Source: CAVVNC01 sp963750015 (GTDB taxonomy: Bacteria; Desulfobacterota; Syntrophorhabdia; Syntrophorhabdales; WCHB1-27). From it: a stretch of 64,000 nucleotides of DNA. This document shows, one piece after another, positions 36,670 through 45,581 of this stretch. The stretch's first letter is position 1. The number at the start of each line of letters is the position of its first letter. The stretch lies in the NCBI GenBank assembly GCA_963750015.1, contig CAVVPU010000221.1:101312-165311 (forward strand), given 5' to 3'. Below the pieces are notes generated by a model. That model did not search any database. It worked only from the letters and a program-made list of their open reading frames with translations, and was not told the DNA's origin. The position numbers were made by a program, and so were the translations under genes.

Positions 36670-37602
36670 ATGAAGCCCGTCGCAACAAAGCATTCCCTTT
36701 CAGGACATGCCTTCTTTCTTATCCTCCTCCTGCTCGTTCTGGTCTTCTGTTCCAGCCCTCCCGTCTTCGCTCAGGGCGTCGGCCTTTCCGAGTCTCACGT
36801 GCTCAATCGCGACGAGCAACAGCGGCCGGACGAGAATATGGGGATCGTTCAGGTCGCCCAGGCGGGCACGACGAGCCCGTCTTCCGACGAGCTGGGGAAC
36901 GTTACGGAAGAAGAGGCCGGAGCCGAGACCACAGAGCCGGGCCATATAGCCGACCCTCTCGAGTCGATGAACAGGTTCTTCTTCAAGTTCAACGACAAGT
37001 TCTACTTCTGGGTGTTCAGGCCGGCGGCAACGGGCTACAAGAAAGTCGTGTCCGAGGACTTCAGGGTGCTTTTCAGCAACTTCTACAAGAACCTTTCCTC
37101 CCCTGTGCGTATTGTCAACAAGCTGCTCCAAATGAAGCCGGGTGATGCGGGAATCGAGATGGCCCGGCTCGTCATAAATTCGACATTGGGTGTCGGAGGT
37201 TTGCGCGACTGCGCCAACGAGTGCTTCGGCGTGCGCATGAGGGATGCCGATTTCGGCCAGACCCTCGGCTATTATGGCGTGGGCCAGGGCTTCTACCTTG
37301 TCTGGCCGTTCCTCGGGCCTTCGAGCGCCCGCGACTCGATAGGGTACGGGGGCGATTATCTTCTTTACCCCACGACCTGGTATGCCTCATTCTCCGTTTC
37401 CGTAGGCATGCGCGCCCACGAGAAGGTAAATATCCTTTCCTTTCATCTGGGGGACTATGAAGCCCTCAAGAAGGCGGCCATCGATCCTTATGTATCCCTG
37501 CGAAATGCTTACATACAGAACAGGGAGGCTTTCGTCGCCGAAGCCAGGGGCAAAAAAGGGGATGAGAAACCGAAGGAGCCGGCCCAGGGTGCAACTCAAT
37601 GA
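36670..37602 (+). CDS. mlaA: MlaA/VacJ-type phospholipid-transport outer-membrane protein
   Basis: 310 residues from the ATG at 36670 (AAGGAAG upstream). A signal peptide (FFLILLLLVLVFCSSPPVFA) is followed by an acidic spacer and the MlaA domain: DPLESMNRFFFKFNDKFY, PVRIVNKLLQMKPGDAG, RLVINSTLGVGGLRDCA, DFGQTLGYYGVGQGFYLVWPFLGPSSARD. It would remove misplaced phospholipids from the outer leaflet of the outer membrane. Whether processing is at Cys (LVFC) or at VFA is unclear. No other mla gene is in the window. Confidence 0.9.
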   Translation: MKPVATKHSLSGHAFFLILLLLVLVFCSSPPVFAQGVGLSESHVLNRDEQQRPDENMGIVQVAQAGTTSPSSDELGNVTEEEAGAETTEPGHIADPLESMNRFFFKFNDKFYFWVFRPAATGYKKVVSEDFRVLFSNFYKNLSSPVRIVNKLLQMKPGDAGIEMARLVINSTLGVGGLRDCANECFGVRMRDADFGQTLGYYGVGQGFYLVWPFLGPSSARDSIGYGGDYLLYPTTWYASFSVSVGMRAHEKVNILSFHLGDYEALKKAAIDPYVSLRNAYIQNREAFVAEARGKKGDEKPKEPAQGATQ

Positions 37603-37651
37603 CGGGGGGGGTATTTATCCCGAAGGTAAAATGATGTAAAATCTCTGCTCC

Positions 37652-38272
37652 ATGTATCGACTCTTGGCGATAGCCCTCGTTCTTCTCGCTTTTTTCCTGT
37701 CTCCCTGCCAGGCGAAGGAGCAAGAGGCGCTCGTGGCCAAGGTGATAGACGGCGATACGATCCAGTTGGAAAATGGCGACATCGTTCACTACATTGGCAT
37801 AAGCGCCCCCCATCTGAAGAATAAGGAAGGGGGAAACGAGTTCTTCGCGAGAGAGGCAGTGCGCAAGAACAAGAGCCTCGTCCTCTCGAAAAATGTCCGC
37901 CTCGAATTTGACGTGGAAAGGAAGGATCAGGAGGGAAGGCTTCTTGCCTACGTTTACGTAAAGAACCTCTTTGTCAACGCCGAGCTGGTCCGCCTCGGTT
38001 TTGCCCGTGCAGCCGTCTCCCCGCCCAACGTGAAGCACAAGGACCTGCTTCTGCGCAACGAGAAAGAGGCCTCGATAAAATCTGCAGGCCTGTGGCAGGA
38101 GGGCAAGAAAGCGTCCGAACCCTACTATGTGGGGAACAAGCGGACCTACGTCTTCCATAGGCCATCATGCCCCCTGGCTGCAAAGATCCCGGAGAAGAGC
38201 AAGATCATCTTCAGGAGCCGAACCGACCCGATAGAGATCGGGTACGTGCCTTGCACGAAATGCAAACCTTGA
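37652..38272 (+). CDS. Thermonuclease-like (SNase) protein with Ada-type zinc-binding tail
   Basis: 206 residues with a signal peptide (LLAFFLSPCQA). The SNase core is seen: VIDGDTIQLENGD, then GNEFFAREA and the GRLLAYVYVKN region containing the Arg equivalent to Arg87 of staphylococcal nuclease. The position of Arg35 and the calcium ligand Asp40 appear replaced (VHYIGISAP instead of the usual VRLxGIDTP), so activity is uncertain. The last 55 residues (VFHRPSCPLAAKI and GYVPCTKCKP) resemble the metal-binding Cys domain of Ada. No strong ribosome site; start chosen by the signal peptide. Confidence 0.82.
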   Translation: MYRLLAIALVLLAFFLSPCQAKEQEALVAKVIDGDTIQLENGDIVHYIGISAPHLKNKEGGNEFFAREAVRKNKSLVLSKNVRLEFDVERKDQEGRLLAYVYVKNLFVNAELVRLGFARAAVSPPNVKHKDLLLRNEKEASIKSAGLWQEGKKASEPYYVGNKRTYVFHRPSCPLAAKIPEKSKIIFRSRTDPIEIGYVPCTKCKP

Positions 38273-38300
38273 TCGAGCATGTTTTCCAACTCGGAGGGCC

Positions 38301-39218
38301 ATGAGCAAGGAGTATCTCGACTACTGGGGGTTGAAAAAAGACCCATTCCATCTCGCGCCCGACAACGAGATGCTCTATCTCGGCGGACAGTATTATGAAT
38401 GCTACGAACGCCTCCTCTATGCGGTCAACACGAACAAGGGAGGCGCCCTCCTCGTGTCCGAGGAAGCGGGTCTGGGCAAGACGACCATCCTCCTCAAGCT
38501 TATTGCCGAGATGCAGTGGAATTACGGGGAGAACTTCCACTTCGCCTTTATCGACCACCCGACCCTTACCATCTCCCAGTTGATAGGCCAGATAGGAAGC
38601 GGACTCCTGGCAGCCGAGCCCCAGGCAGACAAGGCAGTCAACCTCGCGAAGATGAAGAGCTACCTCGTCCAGGTCAAGACGAATGGCGGCAAGGCCGTCA
38701 TTATCGTGGACGAGGCCCATGCGCTCTGCGGAAAATCGGAGGTGCTTCAGGACCTGCGGATGCTCCTCAACCTCACCCATGAGAAAGAATATCTCTTTAC
38801 TATGATCCTCGCCGGACAGAAGCCGCTCTGGGGGGAGATCGGCCGTATGCCCGAGTTCTGGCAGAGGCTGCCCGTGAAGTATTACCTCCTGCCCCTCAGG
38901 CTGGAAGAGACGAGGAACCTCGTGATGCACCGGATGAGTGCAGCGGGATTCGACGAGGACAAAGAGGTCTTCACCCCGGAGGCCTTTCAGGCGATCCAGC
39001 GCTTCTCCCACGGCCTGCCCCGGACCATAGTCGCGGTGTGCGACCTGGCCCTCCTGATAGGGGCCGCCTATCAGGCCAGGACCATAGGCTTCAAGGAAGT
39101 AACCAAAGCAATCCACGCCATGTCGGGAAAGGGTGAGATAGAAAACCTACCCATTGTGGCGCCGAAGAAGGACGGGAATTCTTTCCTCAGCAGGCTTTTC
39201 AGTCGCTTCGGCAAATAG
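38301..39218 (+). CDS. ExeA/GspA-like AAA ATPase
   Basis: 305 residues starting behind GGAGGGCC. The typical ExeA opening YWGLKKDPFHLAPDNEMLYL is followed by Walker A EAGLGKTT (about residue 55) and Walker B VIIVDEAHAL, then LRMLLNLTHEKEYLFTMILAGQ as sensor region and a helical lid. The protein stops after the ATPase core: there is no membrane helix or peptidoglycan-binding domain as in full GspA. It might load a secretion or transposition complex; no partner is adjacent. Confidence 0.82.
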   Translation: MSKEYLDYWGLKKDPFHLAPDNEMLYLGGQYYECYERLLYAVNTNKGGALLVSEEAGLGKTTILLKLIAEMQWNYGENFHFAFIDHPTLTISQLIGQIGSGLLAAEPQADKAVNLAKMKSYLVQVKTNGGKAVIIVDEAHALCGKSEVLQDLRMLLNLTHEKEYLFTMILAGQKPLWGEIGRMPEFWQRLPVKYYLLPLRLEETRNLVMHRMSAAGFDEDKEVFTPEAFQAIQRFSHGLPRTIVAVCDLALLIGAAYQARTIGFKEVTKAIHAMSGKGEIENLPIVAPKKDGNSFLSRLFSRFGK

Positions 39219-39286
39219 TGACCGTCCACTCACGGGTCGCCGGCCTTCGTAGGTTGCACACATTGAGAAGAGAGGCCCTATACAGT

Positions 39287-39628
39287 ATGAATCATTTCCC
39301 TGATTTCATGAAGAACCCAAAGAACAGAATCAATGTTTCGCAACAGAATACAGATGATATAGACGGCTATTTCTTTCAAGGCGTCGACGGTTCACAAATG
39401 GCGTTCTGGGAATGCCCTTCCGATCGTGTATCTCAGAAACATACTCACGATTTCGACGAATACATGATTTGCGTGAGTGGCGAGTACATCGCTTATCTGG
39501 ACGAAAGGGAAATAGTACTGAAACCGGGGGATGAGCTATACATCCCGAGGGGAACCGAGCAATGGGGCACGTGCAGAGCAGGAACCAGAACTATTCATGC
39601 CTTTGGCGGCCAACGCATAAAGAGGTAG
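39287..39628 (+). CDS. Cupin-domain protein
   Basis: 113 residues from the ATG at 39287. One conserved double-stranded beta-helix: HTHDFDEYMICVSGEY (cupin motif 1 with two His and Glu) and LKPGDELYIPRGTEQWGTC (motif 2), with a metal-binding set that looks complete. Small cupins bind a metal and a small ligand; none is indicated by context. A GTG start at 39218 overlapping the upstream gene is possible but adds sequence with no domain content. Confidence 0.75.
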   Translation: MNHFPDFMKNPKNRINVSQQNTDDIDGYFFQGVDGSQMAFWECPSDRVSQKHTHDFDEYMICVSGEYIAYLDEREIVLKPGDELYIPRGTEQWGTCRAGTRTIHAFGGQRIKR

Positions 39629-39761
39629 AATCTACAGAACTTGCTGTGGGTGAGTGGCTCCGCGAAAGGAGCAGAGGGGAGTGATGCGGCGTCTCGTCCG
39701 GCTCGGCAAAGAGATTCTGTAAGAAGAATTTTCCTGTATACTGATTTGTTGGCCATACAAC

Positions 39762-40316
39762 ATGAAGATTGAATATCCCGAGGTAGGTGTGTGCGGGCTT
39801 TCGTGTCGGCTGTGTCCGACCTATCAAGCCGATACTCAAAGCCGGTGCGCCGGATGCAAGAGCGAAAGCCGGATGAAGGTTGGTTGCCCCCTTATCACCT
39901 GTGCGGTGAAGAAGAGGGGGATCGAATTCTGCTGGCAATGTCCGGAGGATAAGAACTGTGAGAGGTGGCGCGAACGCAGAGAACGGGGGCGGTCCCATGA
40001 CAGTTTCGTCTGCTACCAACGTTTGGAGGATAATATTGCCTTTATCAGCCATCGGGGTATCTCCGCGTTCGTAGAAGATCAAATCGAGAGAGAACAACTA
40101 CTCAAGGCGATGCTGGCTGAGTTCAATGAAGGGCGTTCCAAATCCTTCTACTCTATTGTCGCCACGATCATGGATATCCAGGAGATTAGACAAGCGGTTG
40201 CCCGGGCAAGAAATGAGTCTGTGGGAAAGGACATAAAGGGCAGGTCCAAGGCCCTTCATCTCATCTTTGACGAGATCGCGGAAGAGAAGAAGTATAATCT
40301 GAGACTGAGAAAATAG
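39762..40316 (+). CDS. Cys-rich DUF3795-like protein
   Basis: 184 residues. The N-terminal 75 residues carry spaced cysteines (VCGLSCRLCPTYQ, CAGCKSESRMKVGCPLITCAVKK, FCWQCPEDKNCERW) as in DUF3795 proteins, probably a metal site. The C-terminal half is helical and charged. Function unknown. No clear ribosome site before the ATG. A structured repeat (copy A) begins 21 nt after the stop. Confidence 0.72.
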   Translation: MKIEYPEVGVCGLSCRLCPTYQADTQSRCAGCKSESRMKVGCPLITCAVKKRGIEFCWQCPEDKNCERWRERRERGRSHDSFVCYQRLEDNIAFISHRGISAFVEDQIEREQLLKAMLAEFNEGRSKSFYSIVATIMDIQEIRQAVARARNESVGKDIKGRSKALHLIFDEIAEEKKYNLRLRK

Positions 40317-40336
40317 CAGGCCCAACGGGGCGTAGG

Positions 40337-40794
40337 CCAGGGCGAATCGCATTTGGAAATCCAAGGGTGACATCAGGAAACGTATGGCAGCCTTCCCTGA
40401 AGAGCATACGGGTTAGACTGACGAAGACGCAAAGGCAAAGACGAGTGGGGCACGAGGTGTGGCCGGTCGGCTGGGAGGAATCGTGCCGCCCGCACGCGGG
40501 CACCCGGCGGCGCTCTGCCGCACCTCATGCCCATCCGCCGTACATCGAGTACGGCTGCGGTCAATGAGGCACGACAGCCCATCCACACCTCACGATCCCT
40601 CCCAGCCGACCGGCCGGTGACACGCGGAGCCGTATCTTTAAAAGGGCCCGCGGCTCCGGCCTTCATAGGATGCACACACCAGCGACAATTGAATAGGAGC
40701 GGCGTCCATAGAGGCCGCCAAAGGCAACGTGAGCTATTTCCCTCGCTTTAGTCCTTCCCCTTTTTTGCTTTTCACTTCCAAATGCTTGCCCTGG
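40337..40794 (+). repeat. Interspersed structured repeat, copy A (most complete)
   Basis: A roughly 458-bp non-coding unit. It opens with CCAGGGCGAATCG and closes with GCTTGCCCTGG, giving short inverted ends. Inside are a 25-bp pair of arms (40461-40485 and 40591-40615, one mismatch, beginning GGCCGGTCGGCTGGGAGG), a central hairpin GCCGTAC/GTACGGC (40537-40555), a second hairpin CGGAGCCG/CGGCTCCG (40625-40658), a conserved box CTTCATAGGATG with ACACACCA (40661-40680), and a GCGGC/GCCGC hairpin followed by a T/C-rich tail. The direct repeat GGGGCGTAGGC flanks it (40327-40337 and 40793-40803), possibly a target duplication. Confidence 0.75.
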
Positions 40795-41580
40795 GGCGTA
40801 GGCTCATCGCTCACTTATTTCTTACTTGATGGGCTTTTTCATCGCCGGGTCCGTCGGCTGATAGACCCGGCGCGGGTGCATGGGCCGGCCTGAGGGGCGG
40901 GTATGAGTCCTAAGCCCACCCCTTCGTGCTATTCAATTGTCAAAGAGCCTGAAGAACATCAAAGGGGTCAGATAAGCCTTTCGAGATCACCCCGACTCTG
41001 CACTGACATAGTGACTCGTTTGGGGTCTCATCCCCCGTCCAAGAGCACATTTCTGCCCGGCGATGGTCTGCCGGCCTGCCGGCCCTCCTCGATGCTCCAG
41101 ACCTCCGGTACCAAGGGTTTGCGCGTCTTTAGCCTGCCTGCCAACTTTACGAAATTTGACAAAATTTGACGGTTTGAAGAAATTTAGGGTCACTTTGTAT
41201 ACAAGCAAGGTCAGGGGACGAGTTTCATCAAAGCTCGCCGATGCGGAAGAAAAGTCGAAAAAGGGTCCAAGAAAGCACCTCATGACTACAATTTTCCCAG
41301 AGGAAGGGCCGGTGTGTCAAATCGAAATAGGCCTTTGGAGGGGGGGTAAAGAGGGGGTATATGGGGGGTAAAGGGTAGGTAAGGGGGGGGGGAAAGCAAT
41401 TTTGAATTCTAAGTTTTGAATTTTGGATTAAAAGCCCAAAGCAAGGGGGGAATCAGCCGGTCCTTTTCAGTGAATAGGCCCGGAGGGATTGGGATGAGAC
41501 GGCTTCCCTGCTTCAATTGTTATCGAACTGCAGCAAAAAAAGGGCAACGCTCACCGGCACCAACAAAAGATCACGGAAAG
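40795..41580. other. Gene-free stretch with a run of guanines
   Basis: No gene is supported here. At about 41338-41392 there are five or six G-runs of 3 to 10 residues separated by 4-7 nt (for example GGGGGTATATGGGGGG), a strong G-quadruplex-forming pattern on the plus strand. The sequence around 40967-40980 contains AGGGGTCAGATAAGCC, reminiscent of ends of REP-associated repeats, but no REP transposase gene is present. Confidence 0.45.
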
Positions 41581-41611
41581 AAGTAAAGGGCAGGGGTACT
41601 GCCCTTTACTT
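41581..41611. terminator. 13-bp perfect hairpin terminating the stress-protein operon
   Basis: AAGTAAAGGGCAG (41581-41593) pairs perfectly with CTGCCCTTTACTT (41599-41611) around a 5-nt loop. It lies 63 nt beyond the end of the universal stress protein gene and likely stops the minus-strand operon. Confidence 0.75.
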
Positions 41612-41673
41612 CCTGTCTACACCCTTCTCACCTTGGTGCTAGAAACCTGGCCGACAGCACCGCGGCATCACCG

Positions 41674-42190
41674 TTAGGCTGCGTTCCAGTCGATGTCCGC
41701 CTTATCCGAGGAAAGAGGGACAACGAGAACCGGCTTACGAGACCTCTCGAGCACCGAACGGGCGACACTACCGAGAAAGGTTTCCCGCAGCCAGCCTTTC
41801 TCGTGGGTGCCCATCACTATTACGTCACACGCCTTCGCCTCCGCAGTGCCGAGGATCTCTTCGACCGGAAAGCCCTCGGTCACAACGATCTCGGAGACGA
41901 GGCTCGGACGAAGCCATCTTGGAACCCACTTGCCTGCCGAATTCTGTCAGCCGTCTCTTGATTTCGAGGACATCCTTCCGGGCCTCCACCTCCTTGGCGC
42001 TCTTGAGAAGCGAAGGCACATCAGTGAAGCCTGCCGCGAGGTAGGCTGCGGGAGAGGTCATCCCCATACAGTGGAGGAATACTATCCTCGCGTTCTCTTT
42101 CTTGGCGAGATCCGAGGCGAAGTAGAAAGCATGGGCTGAGTTCTTGGAAAGATCGGTAGCGTAGAGAATTTTGTTAATTTGGGGTTTCAT
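41674..42190 (-). pseudogene. Universal stress protein (UspA family), frameshifted
   Basis: From the ATG at 42190 (AGGAGG upstream) the frame starts INKILYATDLSKNSAHAFYFASDLA and includes VFLHCMG, as in UspA. It loses family character near 41930 and stops at 41825. Another frame continues EIVVTEGFPVEEILGTAEAKACDVIVMGTHEKG and ends LGSVARSVLERSRKPVLVVPL, the ATP-binding G-x2-G-x9-G(S/T)-like end, stopping at 41674. One base shift between about 41900 and 41935 rebuilds a normal 170-residue protein. It is the last gene of the operon with the acyl-CoA synthetase. Confidence 0.83.
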
Positions 42191-42301
42191 GTTCTTCCTC
42201 CTTATCTTCCGCCCTTCGCCACATTTGCGAGGGCGGGATGGCTTGGTGTGAGAGTTGAATATGTTTCCTGATCTCATTGTTGGAAGACCCTGCCGGTCCT
42301 T

Positions 42302-45013
42302 TTATTCGACCGCTATACGCGCATCTACTACCTGGTATCCCTGTCCTTTGGGCAATACCTTTACCGGGTTCAGGTCCATCTCGGCAATCTGCGGATTATT
42401 CTCGATGAGGGCCGAAACCCTGAGCAGCAGGTCTTCGATCGACGGGACGTCCAGAGGTGTGGAGCCCCGGTAGCCCGTGAGGAGCTTCGCCATTTTCACC
42501 GAAGTCACCATCTCCCTCGCATCCTGATCGGTGATCGGGAGCAGCCTCGCCGTCGTGTCTTCGAGAAGCTCGGCATAAATGCCACCGAGGCCGAACATGA
42601 TAACGTGACCCAAGACCGGGTCTTGTGTTACCCCGATGATTGCCTCGATTCCTTCGTCGACCATGGGTTGGACGGTCACTCCCTGCATTTCTGCCTGGAG
42701 TCCCCGTTCCGCGAGCCTGGCCTTGATCGTCTCAAAGGCATCCTTGACCTCCGGTGCGGACTGCACGTTGAGGATCACTCCTCCCACATCGGTCTTGTGA
42801 GTAATAGTGAACGAATGGAGCTTGACAACGACCGGATAACCCATGCGCGTCGCTATCGAGGCTGCCTGCTCAGGGTTCTCCGCCGCCTCCGTATGCGCCA
42901 TCTGTATGCCGTAGGAGGTGAGCAACCCATCGGTCTCCTCGGGACTTGTCCAGACCGGCCTCGCGCTTTCACGGGTCATGGCCGCGTCCACGACCCTCCG
43001 GCCCTCAGAGACATCGATGTCTTTGAAGCTGGGGGTAGTGCCCGGGGCTTTCTTGCTGATCACGCCGTACTTCGCCGCGTTTGCCAGCGCCTGAGCCGCG
43101 TCCTCCGGAAAGAGATAGTAGGGTACAAGCGTGCCGCCGCTCATCACCTTTCCTTTCGACTCCGTCTGACCTACGAAGCAGGCCACGACGGGCTTGTCGT
43201 TCTCGGCGATCGCCGGGGCAACCCTGTCGATCGCCTTCTCGATTTCGTCGATGCTCAGTCCGGCAGGCGGAACGTACATCGCCATGAGGGCATCATTGCC
43301 GGGATCTGCGGCCAATATCGTCAAAGTGTCCTCGAATTCCAGGGCGCTCACCCCTGCGGTGAGATCGAGGGGGTTACCTATGCCGATGTCCCGCTTGATG
43401 ACGGCGCGGAGCTTTTCGACGGTCTCGGTCGAGAGCTCCGGGACAATCAGTCCGCAGCGCACGCAGGCATCAGCGGCTACCGTGCCCGGCCCTCCGCCGT
43501 TCGTGAGTATCGCTACCCTTTTGCCCTTAGGCACCGGCTGGTTCGCGAGAAGGACCGCCGAATGAAAGAGACTCTCGATGCTGTCGACCCTTATGATGCC
43601 GGCCTGACGAAAGAGGGCGTCAGATACTATGTCGGGTGTAGCGAGTGCACCTGTATGGGACATGGCCGCCCGGGAGCCGGCTGCGGTACCGCCGCCCTTG
43701 ATCGCCAGTATCGGCTTCGTGGCCGAGACCCTTCGAGAGATCCGGGTAAAGCTGTCGGGGTGATCGAAGGACTCGAGGTAGAGGAGGATGACCTTCGTGA
43801 GAGGGTCTTTCTCCCAGTACTGCATCATGTCGGTCGCCGCGATGTCCGCCCTATTGCCGACGCTGATGTAGCTCGAAAACCCTATGTCGGCATTCTTGGC
43901 ATACTTCAATATGCCGAGACCGAGCGCGCCGCTCTGCGTGATGAAGGCAAGGTCGCCGTTCGGTGGAAATATGAGCGCGAACGACGCGTTGAGTCTTACC
44001 GCCGGATCGGTATTGATGAGACCCATGCAGTTGGGGCCGATGAGGCGCATGCCGTAACCGAACGCGGTTTCCCGCAGGTCTATCTCCCGTGCGATGCCTT
44101 CCTCGCCCCGTTCTCTGAAACCGTCGGAGATGACGATGAGACCTTTGACCTTCTTCCTCCCGCACTCATCGGCGACTTTGAGGACCTGATCGGCAGGGAC
44201 GGCGATGACGGCCAAGTCGATATCATCGGGAACGTCGAGCACCGACGGATAGGACTTGACTGCCATGACCGACTTGGAGGAAGGAGTCACGGGATAGACG
44301 ACCCCCGAAAAGCCGCTCGTGATCATCGATTGAAAGGCCAATTGCCCTATCGACCCTGTTCTGTTCGAAGCGCCGATGACGGCAACAGACCTCGGCTTCA
44401 GTATGTAGCGTAAGGACTTGTTCGTTGCGGCAAGAAACCGTTCCGCTTTCTTCTTCATCACCTCGGGTGTCTTGGTCAGAGGGAAGGTGATGTGCAGCTC
44501 ATCGCCTTTGTTCTCCCTCTTCATATGAAAGCCGTAGTTCTGGAAGACAGAGAGCATCGTCGTGTTCCCGGGCAGGACAAAGGCTTCGAACGTGTCGATG
44601 CCGTTCGTTCGCGCGACCGCTGCAAGCCATTCGATAAGCTTTGTACCGATACCCTTTTCCTGGTAAGCATCCTCGATGATGAAAGCCACTTCTGCCGTGG
44701 TTTCCGATGGCAGGCGGCTGTAACGCCCTATGGCGACAATGCGCATCTGTCCGCTCTCCATCGCTTCTGCGACGAAGGCGAAGCTGTTGGTGTAGTCGAC
44801 CGTGCAAAAACGGAGGGCATCCTCGAAGCGCATTTGCTTCGGAGAATAATGCAACCGGAGGAACTTCGTCCTTTCGCTCAGGCCATCGTAAAACTTAAGC
44901 CAGTCGTTCGCATCTTCCTTTACTATGGGTCGAAAGAGGATAGTCGATCCGTCCTTGAGAATGACCTTGCTTTCTTGTTCTGGACGCCGCGGGACGTTCG
45001 TTTCGCTTGTCAT
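42302..45013 (-). CDS. GNAT-first ADP-forming acyl-CoA synthetase fusion
   Basis: 903 residues from the ATG at 45013 (GGAGAGAACC upstream). The domain order is the reverse of the protein at 26519-29188: an N-terminal GNAT (about 20-180, AYQEKGIGTKLIEWLAAVA as the CoA loop), then CoA-binding (ILKPRSVAVIGASNRTGSIG), ligase domains (FITQSGALGLGILKYA; SHTGALA with His453 at the phosphohistidine position; VAILTNGGGPG) and a C-terminal ATP-grasp (YPVVVKLHSFTITHKTDVGGV, EMDLNPVKVLP). It would convert an acyl-CoA, ADP and phosphate to acid and ATP, or the reverse, perhaps with self-acetylation control. It lies between a MarR gene and a universal stress protein gene on the same strand. Confidence 0.9.
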   Translation of the reverse strand: MTSETNVPRRPEQESKVILKDGSTILFRPIVKEDANDWLKFYDGLSERTKFLRLHYSPKQMRFEDALRFCTVDYTNSFAFVAEAMESGQMRIVAIGRYSRLPSETTAEVAFIIEDAYQEKGIGTKLIEWLAAVARTNGIDTFEAFVLPGNTTMLSVFQNYGFHMKRENKGDELHITFPLTKTPEVMKKKAERFLAATNKSLRYILKPRSVAVIGASNRTGSIGQLAFQSMITSGFSGVVYPVTPSSKSVMAVKSYPSVLDVPDDIDLAVIAVPADQVLKVADECGRKKVKGLIVISDGFRERGEEGIAREIDLRETAFGYGMRLIGPNCMGLINTDPAVRLNASFALIFPPNGDLAFITQSGALGLGILKYAKNADIGFSSYISVGNRADIAATDMMQYWEKDPLTKVILLYLESFDHPDSFTRISRRVSATKPILAIKGGGTAAGSRAAMSHTGALATPDIVSDALFRQAGIIRVDSIESLFHSAVLLANQPVPKGKRVAILTNGGGPGTVAADACVRCGLIVPELSTETVEKLRAVIKRDIGIGNPLDLTAGVSALEFEDTLTILAADPGNDALMAMYVPPAGLSIDEIEKAIDRVAPAIAENDKPVVACFVGQTESKGKVMSGGTLVPYYLFPEDAAQALANAAKYGVISKKAPGTTPSFKDIDVSEGRRVVDAAMTRESARPVWTSPEETDGLLTSYGIQMAHTEAAENPEQAASIATRMGYPVVVKLHSFTITHKTDVGGVILNVQSAPEVKDAFETIKARLAERGLQAEMQGVTVQPMVDEGIEAIIGVTQDPVLGHVIMFGLGGIYAELLEDTTARLLPITDQDAREMVTSVKMAKLLTGYRGSTPLDVPSIEDLLLRVSALIENNPQIAEMDLNPVKVLPKGQGYQVVDARIAVE

Positions 45014-45091
45014 GGTTCTCTCCTTTTCTTTTGTGACGCCCATTCCCCAAACCCCCGGTCCCCTGTTTTGCACTTTTGCGCCGGATCATAA

Positions 45092-45108
45092 AGTTGCATA
45101 TAACAACT
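45092..45108. promoter_or_regulatory. Dyad AGTTG-N7-CAACT between marR and the synthetase gene
   Basis: AGTTG and CAACT flank a 7-nt spacer. Two more dyads with the same arm length and 7-nt spacer lie at the marR promoter, which suggests one regulator binds all three. Confidence 0.45.
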
Positions 45109-45124
45109 ATATCTGCAAAAAAGA

Positions 45125-45577
45125 TCAGCCCGCCAGGTTCCGGTGGGCACGCCGGAGCACGTCCCTAAGGACAGCGATCTCCTCCTCGTCGATACCGGAG
45201 GCCGCAAGTTCGTCGACTTTCGTGACCCGCTCCGTCGCCTTGTCCATGATCTGCTTCCCCTTCTCCGTCAAATAGACGATCTTCTCCCTCTTGTCGCTGA
45301 CTCCCGGCTTTCTCTCGACCATACCCGCCGATTCCGCACTCGCCACGAGTCTCGCCATGGTTGTCTTGTCTTTGAAGAGCTTGCGGGCCAATTCTTTCTG
45401 CGTCTGGCCGTTCTGATCCCAAAGATGAATGAAAACGGGCCATTGTTCCACGGTCATCTCCAGGCCGGCATCAGTCAGCTCTCGGTTCACGTGTTTCCAC
45501 ATGGCTCTGTAAAGGCGGGCGCTCAGATGAGCGATCGAGCCTTCGAGAGAGTACCTATTGTTATCATCGTTGTTCAT
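45125..45577 (-). CDS. MarR-family regulator, probably leaderless
   Basis: 150 residues from the ATG at 45577. The wHTH reads MTVEQWPVFIHLWDQNGQTQKELARKLFKDKTTMARLVASAESAGMVERKPGVSDKREKIVYLTEKG, with the D-x-R wing. There is no ribosome-binding site; a consensus promoter puts the start of transcription at the A of this ATG, so the mRNA is likely leaderless. An ATG at 45592 would overlap the -10 box and is rejected. First gene of the operon marR, acyl-CoA synthetase, universal stress protein; probable autorepressor. Confidence 0.87.
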   Translation of the reverse strand: MNNDDNNRYSLEGSIAHLSARLYRAMWKHVNRELTDAGLEMTVEQWPVFIHLWDQNGQTQKELARKLFKDKTTMARLVASAESAGMVERKPGVSDKREKIVYLTEKGKQIMDKATERVTKVDELAASGIDEEEIAVLRDVLRRAHRNLAG

Positions 45578-45581
45578 AGTT

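Noticed and set aside
40987..41283. 98-codon minus-strand frame in the gene-free region
   Set aside because: Composition and lack of start signals suggest chance.
42605..44413. 602-codon plus-strand frame opposite the acyl-CoA synthetase
   Set aside because: It mirrors the codon pattern of the real minus-strand gene, and its translation has no domain character.
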